Source of the DNA: Trissonchulus latispiculum
Lineage: Eukaryota > Nematoda > Enoplea > Enoplida > Ironidae
Direction of reading: 5' to 3'
Assembly: GCA_030248195.1 (NCBI GenBank)
Contig: JASAND010004376.1
Coordinates: 26,269-90,268 of the forward strand
DNA: 64,000 bases
Positions 36,353 through 48,100 of this stretch are shown one piece after another (the first letter of the stretch is position 1; every line of letters begins with the position of its first letter). The notes under the pieces are model-generated. The model was given only the letters and a program-made list of their open reading frames with translations, was not told the DNA's origin and ran no database searches. The translations under genes were made by a program, and so were the position numbers.

Positions 36353-38706
36353 ATGAAATACAATATTGCTCCTAAGTTAATTGCAGTTGCGCTTTCTGTG
36401 CTTATTTTGCTGAGTTTGGTCAGATACAATTGCCATCGACCGAAATATTCAGTGATTAAACTTGATGGTAAGCGCATGATTCATATCAATTCATCCTATT
36501 TTGGTGCACGCTTTGTCAGAAGTCTCTTTCTGCCTCCAGCCTCTTCAACATTTCCGGCCGCTGATAAACCGTTCTTTGTTACCCCAATTGTAGATGAACA
36601 AGCCAAGTTGCTGTTCTGTTGGATACCTAAAAATATGTGCACCCAGGTTCGTATACTATAAGTTTCAGTGCTCACCTTTAGATTATCGATTGTAATACCA
36701 ACTTTCTAATTTTCCAAGTTAATCATGAGTTAGATTCACGCGAAAGTTTTGGTACTAATTTTGCTCTATAATCCATAACATAAACACTTTTATTCCTCAC
36801 GGCGTTTTTAATGTTTTAGATACGAGCATTATTTTTAGCTATACAAGGGATTGCTGTTCCCAATATTGCCAAAGACATCAGCAGAATACATCTAGCAGCT
36901 GAAAATGTAAGGACTGTATAGATGTTTTTAGTGATCGATCGTGTGAGTGATCAGCAGTATCAAAATATCTGGACTGTGTTTCATTTCAGATTATTTTAGG
37001 CGATATTCACTGCCTTGTTGCTTCAGTTTTTCGCACAAAAGCGTAATTGAGGGGCGGGTAAATTTTTTTGGTCATTTTTTCTACTTTCTCCGATCTCGCT
37101 GATTTTTACATATTTTATTGTCCAAACGGTATATTTTAACGAGTTTTTAAAATTAAAGTTGTAAGTCTTACGGTTATCGAGTAATTTCACCTCAAATTTA
37201 AGATTTCATGTGTAGTTAAACATAGGAAATTACAAAAGTTGTCACTTTTTCACGTGCGCCAGAGAAATCTCACGAATGGCAAAATGTATCCGTTCAAGCT
37301 TTATATCATATTAATTCCATGCTTCAGAGCTGTGATTTGTTGGAATCAGAATTTTAAATTAGGTCTTTAAAAAATTTTAATGAATTTTTGAAATATTAAA
37401 ATTTGAACTGATAAGAAATTTAATTTTAACTCTTTAATTTTAAAAACTCGCTAAAATATACCGTTTGACATTAAAATATGTAAAAATCAGTGAGATCGGA
37501 GAAAGTCGAGAAAGTGACCAAGAAATGGACCCCCCCCCTTAACTGTTTAAGCTTAGTTTTCTGCCAAAACCCTTTTGTGACTACTTGATGGAGCAGAGCT
37601 TTTGGGGAAGGCTGCACTTACTACATAGTTATTCCTTCTTAATACCAAAGCCATGCCGCCCTTAGATATTCGAAAACATGTATTCACTAGTTAGTCCGTT
37701 GATTTAGTCTTAGACTATATCAGGATCAGGAAGACACGTTTAACAGCCAAAAATGCGTGAACTTTCTTTATTGTTTATTTAATGGTTCAGTTGGCAAAGT
37801 ACGACCCAGAAAATCATAGTCACATTTGGTCAAGTCAGATGTGGCAGAAGTGGGTTTTGGTTCGAAAACCAATTGATCGGTTTATATCGGGGTGGATTAA
37901 CAAATGCGGTCCAGAAGGTCAACTTGATGTCACACTTCCATCAGCCTGTTATGATTGTGGTCACAACTATACGTAAGCGAAGTGACATAATGCACAAGTA
38001 CATTAATTTGTCTTTTATTTTTCAGTTGTTGTATTCTAAAAAACCTGGAATTTTAAGGTTTTTTTATAACAATTGTGATGATTTGTACAAACATGTACAT
38101 GAATGTGTCAATTTGGTACAGTCGAACATAGATTGAGGACACTGCGCTTGCGTAGCCAATTTCAAGACATTACGGGTTTTCGACTTGTTTCTTTCTTTTC
38201 CGTTTAGGTGTTTCATTGAACGAAATCATCAAAGTATTCGACTAACTTCAATGTCTAACTACAAGGAACCGTTTGCCCAATTTCACCATTTCTTACCCCA
38301 ATACTGGTTTTGTGACTTCCAGAATCACTATCAGGACTACACTCGATTTTTCAAGTATTCTCATGACGTATCCTTTAGAAAGAATTTGCGAAAGGCCTTC
38401 GTGGGTATTGGTTTTTCGCCTGCACTGATCCAATCTGGATGGGGTCGAAATAAGTCGCTTCCTTTTCTAGGACGCTTAACTGAACATGCCAGCAACAAAA
38501 GTTTGGCTGCAAGACTGCTGCTGGAAATAGGGTCAAGTGTTTACTTGACTGATCTCTTAGTTCAAACTTATTTGATTGATTTTCTAGCGTTTGGATATCC
38601 GTTACCTTCATGGGCGGAAAATCTCTGCCGTAATGTCCATCCCTATGAAGTTGTTAACAAACGGTACTTCCTCTGCGAGTTGATGAAAAACCCTCACGTA
38701 AGATAA
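36353..38706 (+). CDS. Carbohydrate sulfotransferase (Sulfotransfer_2 family), four exons
   Basis: Exons: 36353-36646, 36820-36906, 37791-37972, 38208-38706; phases 0, 0 and 2 match at every junction, giving about 353 residues. It starts MKYNIAPKLIAVALSVLI, a short cytosolic tail and a hydrophobic anchor, as expected for a type II Golgi membrane enzyme. The 5'-PAPS region is FCWIPKNMCTQ, spliced to IRALFLAIQG. The 3'-phosphate-binding block is VLVRKPIDRFISGW in exon 3, followed by the Cys-rich CYDCGHNYT-CFIER. The end, LIDFLAFGYPLPSW, is where relatives stop. Family enzymes move sulfate from PAPS to glycans. A strong GTAAGA donor lies at 38698 just before the stop, so an alternative C-terminus is possible. 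Intron 2 holds a foldback MITE. Confidence 0.85.
37051..37538. mobile_element. Foldback MITE in a sulfotransferase intron, TTAA type
   Basis: Long inverted arms (about 37051-37165 and 37415-37538) share TTTGGTCA, TTTCTCCGATCTC, TGATTTTTACATATTTTA and ACGGTATATTTTA. The right flank is TTAA (37539-37542), the left flank TTGA (37047-37050), consistent with a TTAA duplication that mutated. Length is 488 bp; no coding capacity. Confidence 0.75.
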
Positions 38707-41335
38707 CACCATGTTTATTTATTATGTGCGGACTATAAGAATGAATAATTGTTTCCGGTGCTTTTCTAAATCCTGTTCCAAATAAAATGTTCTAAATCTG
38801 TGTCCAAATTTCAAAGTTCGACGGTTCAAGTTTACGCCTCCACTGGAATGGTATTGTTTTTAAATTGACGTAAATGTTTAATCCTTTTTTGTCCCAGCAT
38901 TGTCCTTAATTGAATTAAGACAAAGTAACGTTTGTTGATAAATTGCTTTTTAAATGCGGTGACTCAGAATTTCTGGGGTCCTTCCCATTTTATTTCCAAG
39001 TTCTAAATTTTTTAAATTTGACCAATCGGGTTGAAATTTATTTTGGATATGCTTTCTTTCACATGAGTCACAAGAATTCTTCGATATCAGAAAATTCTTC
39101 GATATCGTGAAATTAAATTATTTTCCAAAACCGAAAAACATTTTGGTGCCGACATTGCTGTTGCCGAACAGTTGTATGTAGGGTATTCTGGGTCGCGGAA
39201 AACTAATTTGAAGTCCGTTATTAGATTTTCGTTAGCTCAGTTGAAGCTTACGTCTTATTAAGCTTAGAAAATTTAATTTATGCCGAGCTAACAAAACATT
39301 CAATCTAAAATTATGTTCTGCTGCACAGAAACCCCTCATTTGCAACTGTTCAGCAAAATAGTAGACAAAACATTCTTGATTTCCTGGTCCTCCTTTGCGA
39401 ATCGAAAAAAAAACTGAATTTCGCGAAATCGAAGAAATATATGCGATATTTGATTGAGGGCGGAAGAAAACCTTAGGCATGCCAAATTTTAGCTGGATTG
39501 ATCAAAATATAAAATTTTGATAACTGGTTGAGAGGTGGGATAATGTGGGACAGACCAGAATTTTGTTCCATATCCACTCGACAGAGAGCTTTGCCCATAT
39601 TGGACAGAAGGGTCCAACACAAGAATAATAGGAACAACATTTTTGTCGCATCAGACAGCTATATATTAATGCCATATACAATATTTGACTTGTATCGAAT
39701 CTGGTGGGGCCCCCACAATTGGAAGAGAAAATTAATCCGTTAATTGCTCTGTTGTTGAGACGTTGGTCTGTATTAAAGAGAAGTGGCGTCAAGGTCAATA
39801 GTTTGGGCCCCATCAGATTCTCTAACTGTAAAGGTGATTACAAGATGTTGAAGCATTATTTATAACAGTAACCTAATAGCTACAGCAATGTTCAAAGGTT
39901 TCACTATATTATAAGAATTTAAAAGTTAAAGCTTCTCACTAGTGAATTGAATGATTAACTATATATTTTATATTGAACAAAATTGTATTAAGTTACATAG
40001 TTAGTTTTAGCTTTAGGCTTTGGATCTTTTCAGAACCCCCCCCCCCAGGCCCAGATTCCGCAAACCTGACCAAATTAGCTGAAATTTGTTATGGGTATGT
40101 TTTCGAACACGCTGCATTCAAATATCGAAAATTTTTCAATGGATGTTTCGAGTCGCACGGGAAACCAAGGAGAACCGAAAAATTTTCGTCTGTAATTTTG
40201 CTGAAAAGTTGTATATAGAGGTTTTCTGGGCCGCAGAATAGGATTTTTTGTTTTTGACCTAGGAAATGAAAGATTTGTTAATCTTTAAATTTTTGCTTTA
40301 AGCACTAATATTAAGTTTAGCAGAATACAGTAAACTTAGTTATCCGGAGCCGGTGATTTCGAAATACAGACATTGAAATTCGCAAAACAGATGCTCACAT
40401 ATGTAGTGTTATAGTATCTAATAGTTCCAAAACTTTTATATTTACGATATTAAAACTTAATCCAAAATATTGGAAACAGGATCATGGTGAGCGTTTGTAT
40501 ATTGAAATTTTTAACTTTTTCAAGATCCAACACATTTTGATTTGTTTCTGATCTATTTATCTCAAAATCACAAATGCAAAAATTGGAACATCTCAAACAC
40601 GAAAAATAACTATGATTATCGATTAATCTATAATTGTGAACACGTTGAGTTAGAGTTTTATCCCGACCTCTGGTGAAGGAAGTAAATCCTTACCTAATGC
40701 AAAGAGCAGTTTACCATATAAAATATACAAAAGCAACGATTCTTGAAATCCAAGATTAAATAATAAAGATTTCTATCATATATAATAAATACCCCCATGT
40801 TCTTTATGTAGCAGGTACAGACAAAGTCTAACCGTAACATGCAAGCTATTATAATAGCAATAATGTTGGTGAATATGATTAGCATTATTTACTCCTATAA
40901 ACATAGATTGACACGGGAGAATGGGGTCAAATCTCCCAGGTCTGACATATTTCATGTAATCAGAGGGAAGGAGTATTAAAACTGGACAAGGGGTAAGCAG
41001 AAATGGCCGGAAAAATAGGTTTTTACACATAAATTTCGACTCATTTCCGGCTTTACCGAAATATTTACTAACATTTTTTCATGTCTACAAAATCTCGTTC
41101 TAAATTTTGAATTTGTTCTAATAACTGATAAGTTTGCTGCAAATTTATTAGAAATTGTAAATTTATATTACTTATTAGGTTACAGGTACAGTTACTAGGA
41201 ACAAGCGCCCTCAAAACTTTGAGTTCAAGGTGCAAGCCCATATAGAATTGTCTCAGGACAACCCCCGCAGGATCCGGCCGTATGTTATGTCTGGCAATAA
41301 ACCTTTATAAATTTATCGATTCGTGTTGGTCACAT
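38707..41335. other. Intergenic between convergent sulfotransferase and channel genes
   Basis: No gene recognised. The stretches near 39050-39210 and 40020-40250 share repeat sequence with each other and with 11455-11560 (for example GCTGAAATTTG.T.TGGGT and TTTCGA.CACGCTG), so they are dispersed-repeat copies. A C-run lies at about 40038. Confidence 0.45.
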
Positions 41336-42152
41336 TTATTTCATTGGCTTCTGGCAAACAGAGCATAAAATGAATATCAGTTCCAAAATACTGCTGAAGC
41401 TCATACCCAGGAAAACGGACATAAAGTTGCCTAGACAGCTTAGGAGTTTTTCGGCCTAAAATAAAAGAAATTCTCTAATTTGGTCAAGTGGAAGGAAATA
41501 GCTTTGGTGGCCAAAGTGTTTGAAAATAAAGCAGAAAAACGGGTTGAAAACTAGATTGCTCAAAATATTTCAGCTTAAGCGTCAATATTTCTCCTTTAGT
41601 AGTATGTAGTATTTTCGACAGTTTCGACGAAACACTGGTGTTGGAACACGGAATATAGTTGACGATCATTAAATAACGTAATTACCAAACAACAATATAC
41701 CAATTTGACAATATTGTTATTAGCGCTTTTAAAAGAAATTATATATAAACTGAGCTCATATAGCTGATGCAGTCTATATAAGTTTATATACACTCATTAT
41801 TGAATGTGGACGCTAAGCTTACCAAATTCAGCATAAACTATCTGACTATTACTTGCTAATCTAGTTATTACTTACTGGAATTTTCGCAATTTCTGTGAGT
41901 TCAATAGTCACAAGATTTTGAAACTTATTTCCAGTAAAATATGTTGTCGCCTAAAATTAAAGATTTCTGGATATAAACAATTCTTTTCGCATTTGCAGGC
42001 TTGAGAAATTTGCTTCTGAAGAAGATGAAAGAAAATAAAGGAAAGCGAGATAATCTTCTAGAACTGCAGTTCATTTCACAAACGTCGGTAGAATTAAAGT
42101 CAAACCCGTATTCATTTCTGCATTCATCGTCATGTTCTTTACAATCCGATAT
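41336..42152 (-). CDS. DEG/ENaC channel: last three exons, including TM2 and stop
   Basis: Exons 42152..42084 (ISDCKEHDDECRNEYGF block, two Cys), 41950..41876 (NKFQNLVTIELTEIAKIP) and 41455..41336, all in phase 0. The last exon encodes AEKLLSCLGNF followed by SVFLGMSFSSILELIFIL and ends in MK-stop. This is the hallmark second helix of the family: LLS-G-x-LGxSxxSxxEL, with GMS at the position of the G-x-S selectivity filter. The usual GG before the helix is GN here. The C-terminal cytosolic tail is very short. AATAAA overlaps the stop codon on this strand; no other poly(A) signal was assigned. Confidence 0.85.
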
Positions 42153-45100
42153 CTGAAATGCATGAACTTGACAAGAGTATTTACATAGCATCGAGAGATA
42201 AGGAATAGTTTCAATTGAACCTGTTCAACATTGTCTAGAACGGGATCTTTATTGAGATATCTTGTGCTAGACTTTTCTGCTGGAATAGGTCAGTTGAGGA
42301 AAAAATATTTAGGATAAGTAAGAACCAGGCAAATTAGCATTAGAAATCCTCACAATAATAAAAAGTGTTTTATATTGAACTTACAGGAAAACCTTTTGCT
42401 GGGAACTTCAGTCTTGATGTAACCACTGTATACGAATCTAAGCTAAAATCAAAGAAGCTCTTCCAGCTGCCCATGAGACAGATATATTAGTTTTAAAAAT
42501 GAAGCAGATTATCAAAAGTGCACTGGAAGTAGCTATGGATATAGCACCCTGAAGGTATGCAATATCTAATGTACTATTTCTAAACACGTAATTTATCCAA
42601 ACCTATTAATGGTTAATTCTGAGAGAAAGATGTCACCTGTACCAGTAACAATACGCCTCACCTGCAGGACTGTGTGCAAGTATTCTCAATTTCCCTGTCG
42701 TCCATCACCTTGTGCATGCTTCTTTGCAAACATATGACTAAAAGTGGAATATTCATGTTACTGGAAACGTGACGATAAAAAATGTAAAATGTAACTTAGA
42801 TGTTCTTCTTAATGGTACTAGACATTCACGTGTTAGTGAACACGTTCTCTTAAGTGAAAAAACTCAAAATTTGCACCTATTTAACTTCAGAGAACGTGTT
42901 CATTTAATCGCGCGAAGACTGATTTAAGAAATATAGCACAGAAAATAATGGAACGGCTCTCGGACTTTCAAATTTTGAGAAATTATGACTTACGCTTATC
43001 CCTAACTTGATCTAGCAGTGTCGACATCTTTCTACCTTTCAGGGAAAACGACAAACGTAGGATCAACAACAAAAACTCATTTGACGAAAATCAGTAATAG
43101 GACCTGCAAAAGATCCTCAAGTGTCTTTGATTGGTTTACAGTTTGTGTCTTTTTACTTAACATGATAACATAAACTTTAGTACAAAATGGTGGCGTAGCG
43201 ATTTTATACATTTAACCACGACTTGCTCCGATAGTAAAATGTAAACCTGTTTTACTGCTACTGATGCCGGCTCGGACATTTTGAAAAATCGAAGTAGTTA
43301 AGTTTTAATAATTCAAGAAACTGTGTATAATCAAAATTGATTTGTAGTATGCAATCTCATGAATACATTAACTAAACACTAGGTCCCAAAATATTTGCAC
43401 CTTCTTTTCAGAGAAAGTACAACAGAAACATAGTTTAAATTGTTGCAAATCAGCTACCTTGGGTTTCCATGATACATGGAGAAACATCGCTTGGAATAGG
43501 ATAATGCGGGTACCCACACCCACAGAGCTCAACAAACAATCTTTGCTTGGCTCTTTTAACACAATCCTGTAACATGGCATTGCATTAATATCCTCGTAAT
43601 TAAGGCTTATGGCATAATGGTTTGTTGCTGATCGTTTACTTGGGTATACCATAGGATTATAGCGAAATGCCAGCTGTGTGGCGGATGAGTTATTTAAAAA
43701 GCTAATTTTTAAGCTTTTGTCAAAATAACTTTCGAATACTTAAACAACCACATAAGCCGCAAAAATCATTTAGGGCACGTGACAAAATATGTGAATACAA
43801 GATTACAACACGCAACTAAATTCCGAGTGATTATTGATTAGATTCTAATCTTCCACATGCGAACTGAGTATTTATTTTTTAAAATTATTGCACGATTCAC
43901 GGTTATACTTTTTAAACATCAACTCAGCAGAATAGTAAATACTACAAGAACAAATTCACACCAATGCTGTGGCTGACTATAGCCCGGTTTATACTTGTCC
44001 GTTTGTCCGTTTGGGCGTTTGACCGTTTGGGCGTAGACTCAATTGAAATGAAGTTGTCCGTTTGTCCGTATGGGTGTCCGTTTGGGCGTAAGAAAAGTTG
44101 AGCAGTGTTGAACATTTTCGCACGCCCAAACGCCCAAAACGGACAGTCGGCCAAACGGACAAGTATAAACTAGGCATATGTCAGTGTTTGGCGCAAAGTC
44201 TAGACATTCTATGACTTTGTTTTAGACTTTATTTCAGACTTTATAAAAGACTTTAGATAAGTTTTTATTTCAAATTCTAGCTCCGACCGTGTTAAGTAGT
44301 TTTGCATAAAAGTAGTTGTTCTGCATGAGTTAAGCACGGAAAATGGGGAATAGTCGTGTTCATTGCTTTTGTCAAAACCTCGAGACAAAATGTTATGAAT
44401 TAGACATTTTTTCCATTGCGGATGGAAGTTGCGACAGGTTAGAGATAGAATGTTTATCAAACCCTTTAAATGCTGATGATTAAAAACTGATTATTTAAAG
44501 TTGTCTTGATGCTAAGACGGTTTTCAACAATCTAAAATTTAAATAACTTAAAGGACTAAAGTTGCTTCTTTATGGCGAATATTATATTATCGTAGTCAAA
44601 CGTTTGCAAAATCGGGCACTTTTTCCTGATAAAGGAATTTTTTCAAATCGAATTTTTGCTGAACAAACTGCATTCTGTTAATGAAGGATTTCAGTAGTTT
44701 CCGTGTCTCAAGATTTCTAATTCAAAAATTAAAAGATGCCCGCTTTCCAGTTTTGACTGTTATAGCAATAAGCAATGACTACCTTAATCAGATAACACAA
44801 ATGATCCGGTTGAAATCTACTAAGTCACATTGTAGTAGTACTACATATTATGTTGGACCTACAGACTACAAAACAAGCCTCAAGGGTCCATGCCAAGATA
44901 AAAGTCACTTTTTGATGCGTTCTGATCCACCACTTGATTTTCTTGAAGCTTTTATTTTAATGGAGGTTCTTGGTGTTCTTTTGCTTCTTGGTGTTCTTTT
45001 GGTTCTTGGTGTTCTGGTGGTTCTTAGTTTTTTGTAGTGATTTGATCTATAGCTATGTTTAGCTTCATTTTTTCATGGGGGTTCTCAGGGTTCTTCGGGG

Positions 45101-48100
45101 TTCTTAACTCTGCGAAGAGATTTGATCCGTGACTACATATACTAAGTTTCAAATTTTTGATGGGGGGTCTTGGGGGTTATGAAATTTTTTCAGAAGATTT
45201 GATCCTCTACTGCCCTAGTTTTAGGTGTATGCTGGAGGTTCTGAGAGTTCTGGAGTCCGTGTATACCGAAAAGTGTGCTCGTTGTCTGTACTTAGATCTA
45301 GGACGAACTTGTTGTTGTTGTTGTTGTTGTTCTTGTCGTCAGTTTTCGATTAATACGCGTATTGTGGATACTGGATGCTCTATACACACAAATTTCAGCC
45401 TAAATTTATGAGAAAAGCCAGGAGGACCCTCTCCCAAGTACACCCAGGCTATATGCTACAACTCCGATGACTGAAATGCATATATACATATTATAAACAT
45501 TTCATGACTGCTGAAGTACTTGCTAAAGGAAAGGATCCGCAACGTAGTAAGGAAAAATTTTTTCTGACAGGGTTTCTGTGGGTTCAGACTTTTATCTTGA
45601 CATGAGTCGATTCGAGGTTAAATTTCTTGGATTGTTTCATCACCTTTTAGTTTTTTAAAAATAGCTATTTACAAAGTCGAAAACGCCTAATGCAGGATTA
45701 AATTTTAGAGAAAACTGATTTCCGTAAAAACATTCCGACAGCTACTGTCGTTTCGACAGTTCTGCTCAAGGCAGAGCACACTTCAAAAAAATCCGGCTGT
45801 TTGAAAAATCCTGTACTAGCAGTGTACAGGATCAGTTCTTGTTTTTTAAGCACCATATGCTTATTTTATCATTGAAATCAAACAGAGCCATTCGTCAATT
45901 TTTCAAATTGTTAAAGATTTGCTTATAATGCAGTACCAAAATCCGCGGTTTTAAGACGTTGTTGTCTTTGTTTAGTGTAATAAAGATGACATTAATGCTA
46001 CAATTACGCTTTCCATATTTCCAAGAATTCCCGCGTAGTCATCATTTCTGGAACAATTGCTGTACGGAGCCTCCAGTTTTGTGAAATGTTGCTGCAACAA
46101 ATTGTTTGCGTTTAATTACTTGACTGATTCTTACTATCCGAAAGGAAATTTGGTTTGCATTAACTCCTGTTCCACTTTCAGAGGAGAAGCAAATCAAAGG
46201 TCATTAGGAATTTTAACCAACTAATTTGGCAAATGCTAATCCTCATATTGCTGCACATATTTAAGCAGGTGAAACGATTTCAGGAAATCTGTATTTATGA
46301 AATTATTAACAAACAGCACAGAACGCAGCATTACAACAAATGTTTAAACTATTTAGTTAATATATCAAGTGGTTAACGTTTGACAGATTTCCTTTCTTGA
46401 CGGCCTATTTCGGCATCTAATTCTGAACTGTGTTTGGTATTGAGTTTGCATGTTGCGGTTTCTACGACTAAATTAAATTCGCCTGGATAAAGGATTTTAC
46501 TCAATAATGAAATTATTCACATGTCTGTTCAGGTACAACGACATATTTGGTTCACCGCCATAAGTTACAGTCGACTACAGCAGCGAACAGTTTGCTTAGA
46601 ATATTAACATTAGAAATTATTTACAACTTATCATTTACGTTTGTAATTGTAACAGTGACAGCTTCTCCTGGAGAGAAAATCATTGGCTCTTCATCCAAGG
46701 TATTAGGCGCCCCAGGGGATGATACAAGAACTTTTATGCCTGCCGTCATGATAGATTTCATGTATTCTTCTTGATGAACATTTAAAAGGAAACGAAAGGC
46801 TAAAAAACAAGCCAAAATTACAAGTGGTCGGATATAGCTTGTGTTTAGCGCTTGTATTCAAATGTGATTATTCATAACATTGATTTTTGAAACACCAGCA
46901 TAGCACAGCAAGTCGTCACTAGGCAAATGGACACTTGCGAGACACGGTTTTGTGAAATCCATAACATGCCTCCTGTCATCTTGCTCGGGTTTAATTACAG
47001 CTTACAGCCCTTAGCCAGTTTCAGTCGGCTTCATGTTTTGAAGCAAAAATATTATTAGACAGTGATATCTTTATTTCATAGAAACAACCCCACTTGTCTA
47101 CTCTAAAAGAAAGATACAAAGTCTATTTTCACTGTAGGACGGCAGAATATAGCTTTTGAAAGCTAATATTATCGATTTGATTAAACAAGTTGTATAACTC
47201 TTGACCAAGTGCACTTATCTTTTACCGATGGAATGCAAGTTTTAGCACTGCTATGCAGCTAGAAATGGTTGCAACTCCGACTTTGTGAGCATTTGACGTT
47301 TGCAGTTTTTTTGCTACGGACTCATCCACCACCAAGGCACTGAGGCCTATATGGTGTTGCTCTCCGCAGTCCTTTGAAAGTGGACAAGAAGGAAGATGCG
47401 AAGACCACGGATAGAAAGGGTAATCCCCAAGCCAAGTCAGTGTGCTGTTATTGGCCAGTGGCCGTAGTCACACACAAGGCAAACGACGTTGACTGTCAGC
47501 AGCAACGTTTGCCCCCCCCCGCATCCCTCAAGTGACTAAGATGGCTGAAACCTTGCTAGGCCTACTCAGCAGGCCTGAAGAAAAAAAAGACTGCAGAAGC
47601 AAGGTTCGAAGAGTTAGAACCGAGTCTGAACATAGGAAAGAAGGAAAGTCCACTTGTTTGATCTAAGTTTTAAAGTAAAAAGTAAATCTAAATTTAACAA
47701 GAAAATTTCAAAGCAAAACCGTATCCTTTTGAGCAACAGCACTTTCGTCACGTTTGCATTTGTAGCAATAACAAACTTGTTAACAATTTGTTCATTTGCC
47801 CATTCTGCTTTTAAGATTAGAATTCGATAAATGCAGTCACAAAAATTAGATATGGACAGCTATAATTTTTTGGGTGACTTAACAAACCAAGTGTAGTCAA
47901 ATCTTTTAATTCTGTTCGTTTAGGCGCAACTCGTTGAATGGTTTCATTCATTTGTTAACCTTAACAGCCTCAATGCCAATTTTAAGCCCAGCGAGGTTAT
48001 TTCAACTCTAGTTTAGCTAACTTTGTTTTGATACCACATGCTGTTTTCAACAACGTAATTCCAAGGTTTTAAACTTAATTTTAGCTCGGGTAGAAATGTT

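Noticed and set aside
38025..38136. Possible extra sulfotransferase exon after the TTTTTCAG at 38024 (LLYSKKPGILRF)
   Set aside because: Joined in the phase of exon 3 it hits a stop after nine codons, whereas skipping to 38208 continues the Cys-rich motif in frame.
44681..45037. Plus-strand frame of 118 codons
   Set aside because: Its C-terminal third is a simple repeat and it lies inside an intron of the channel gene; no domain was recognised.
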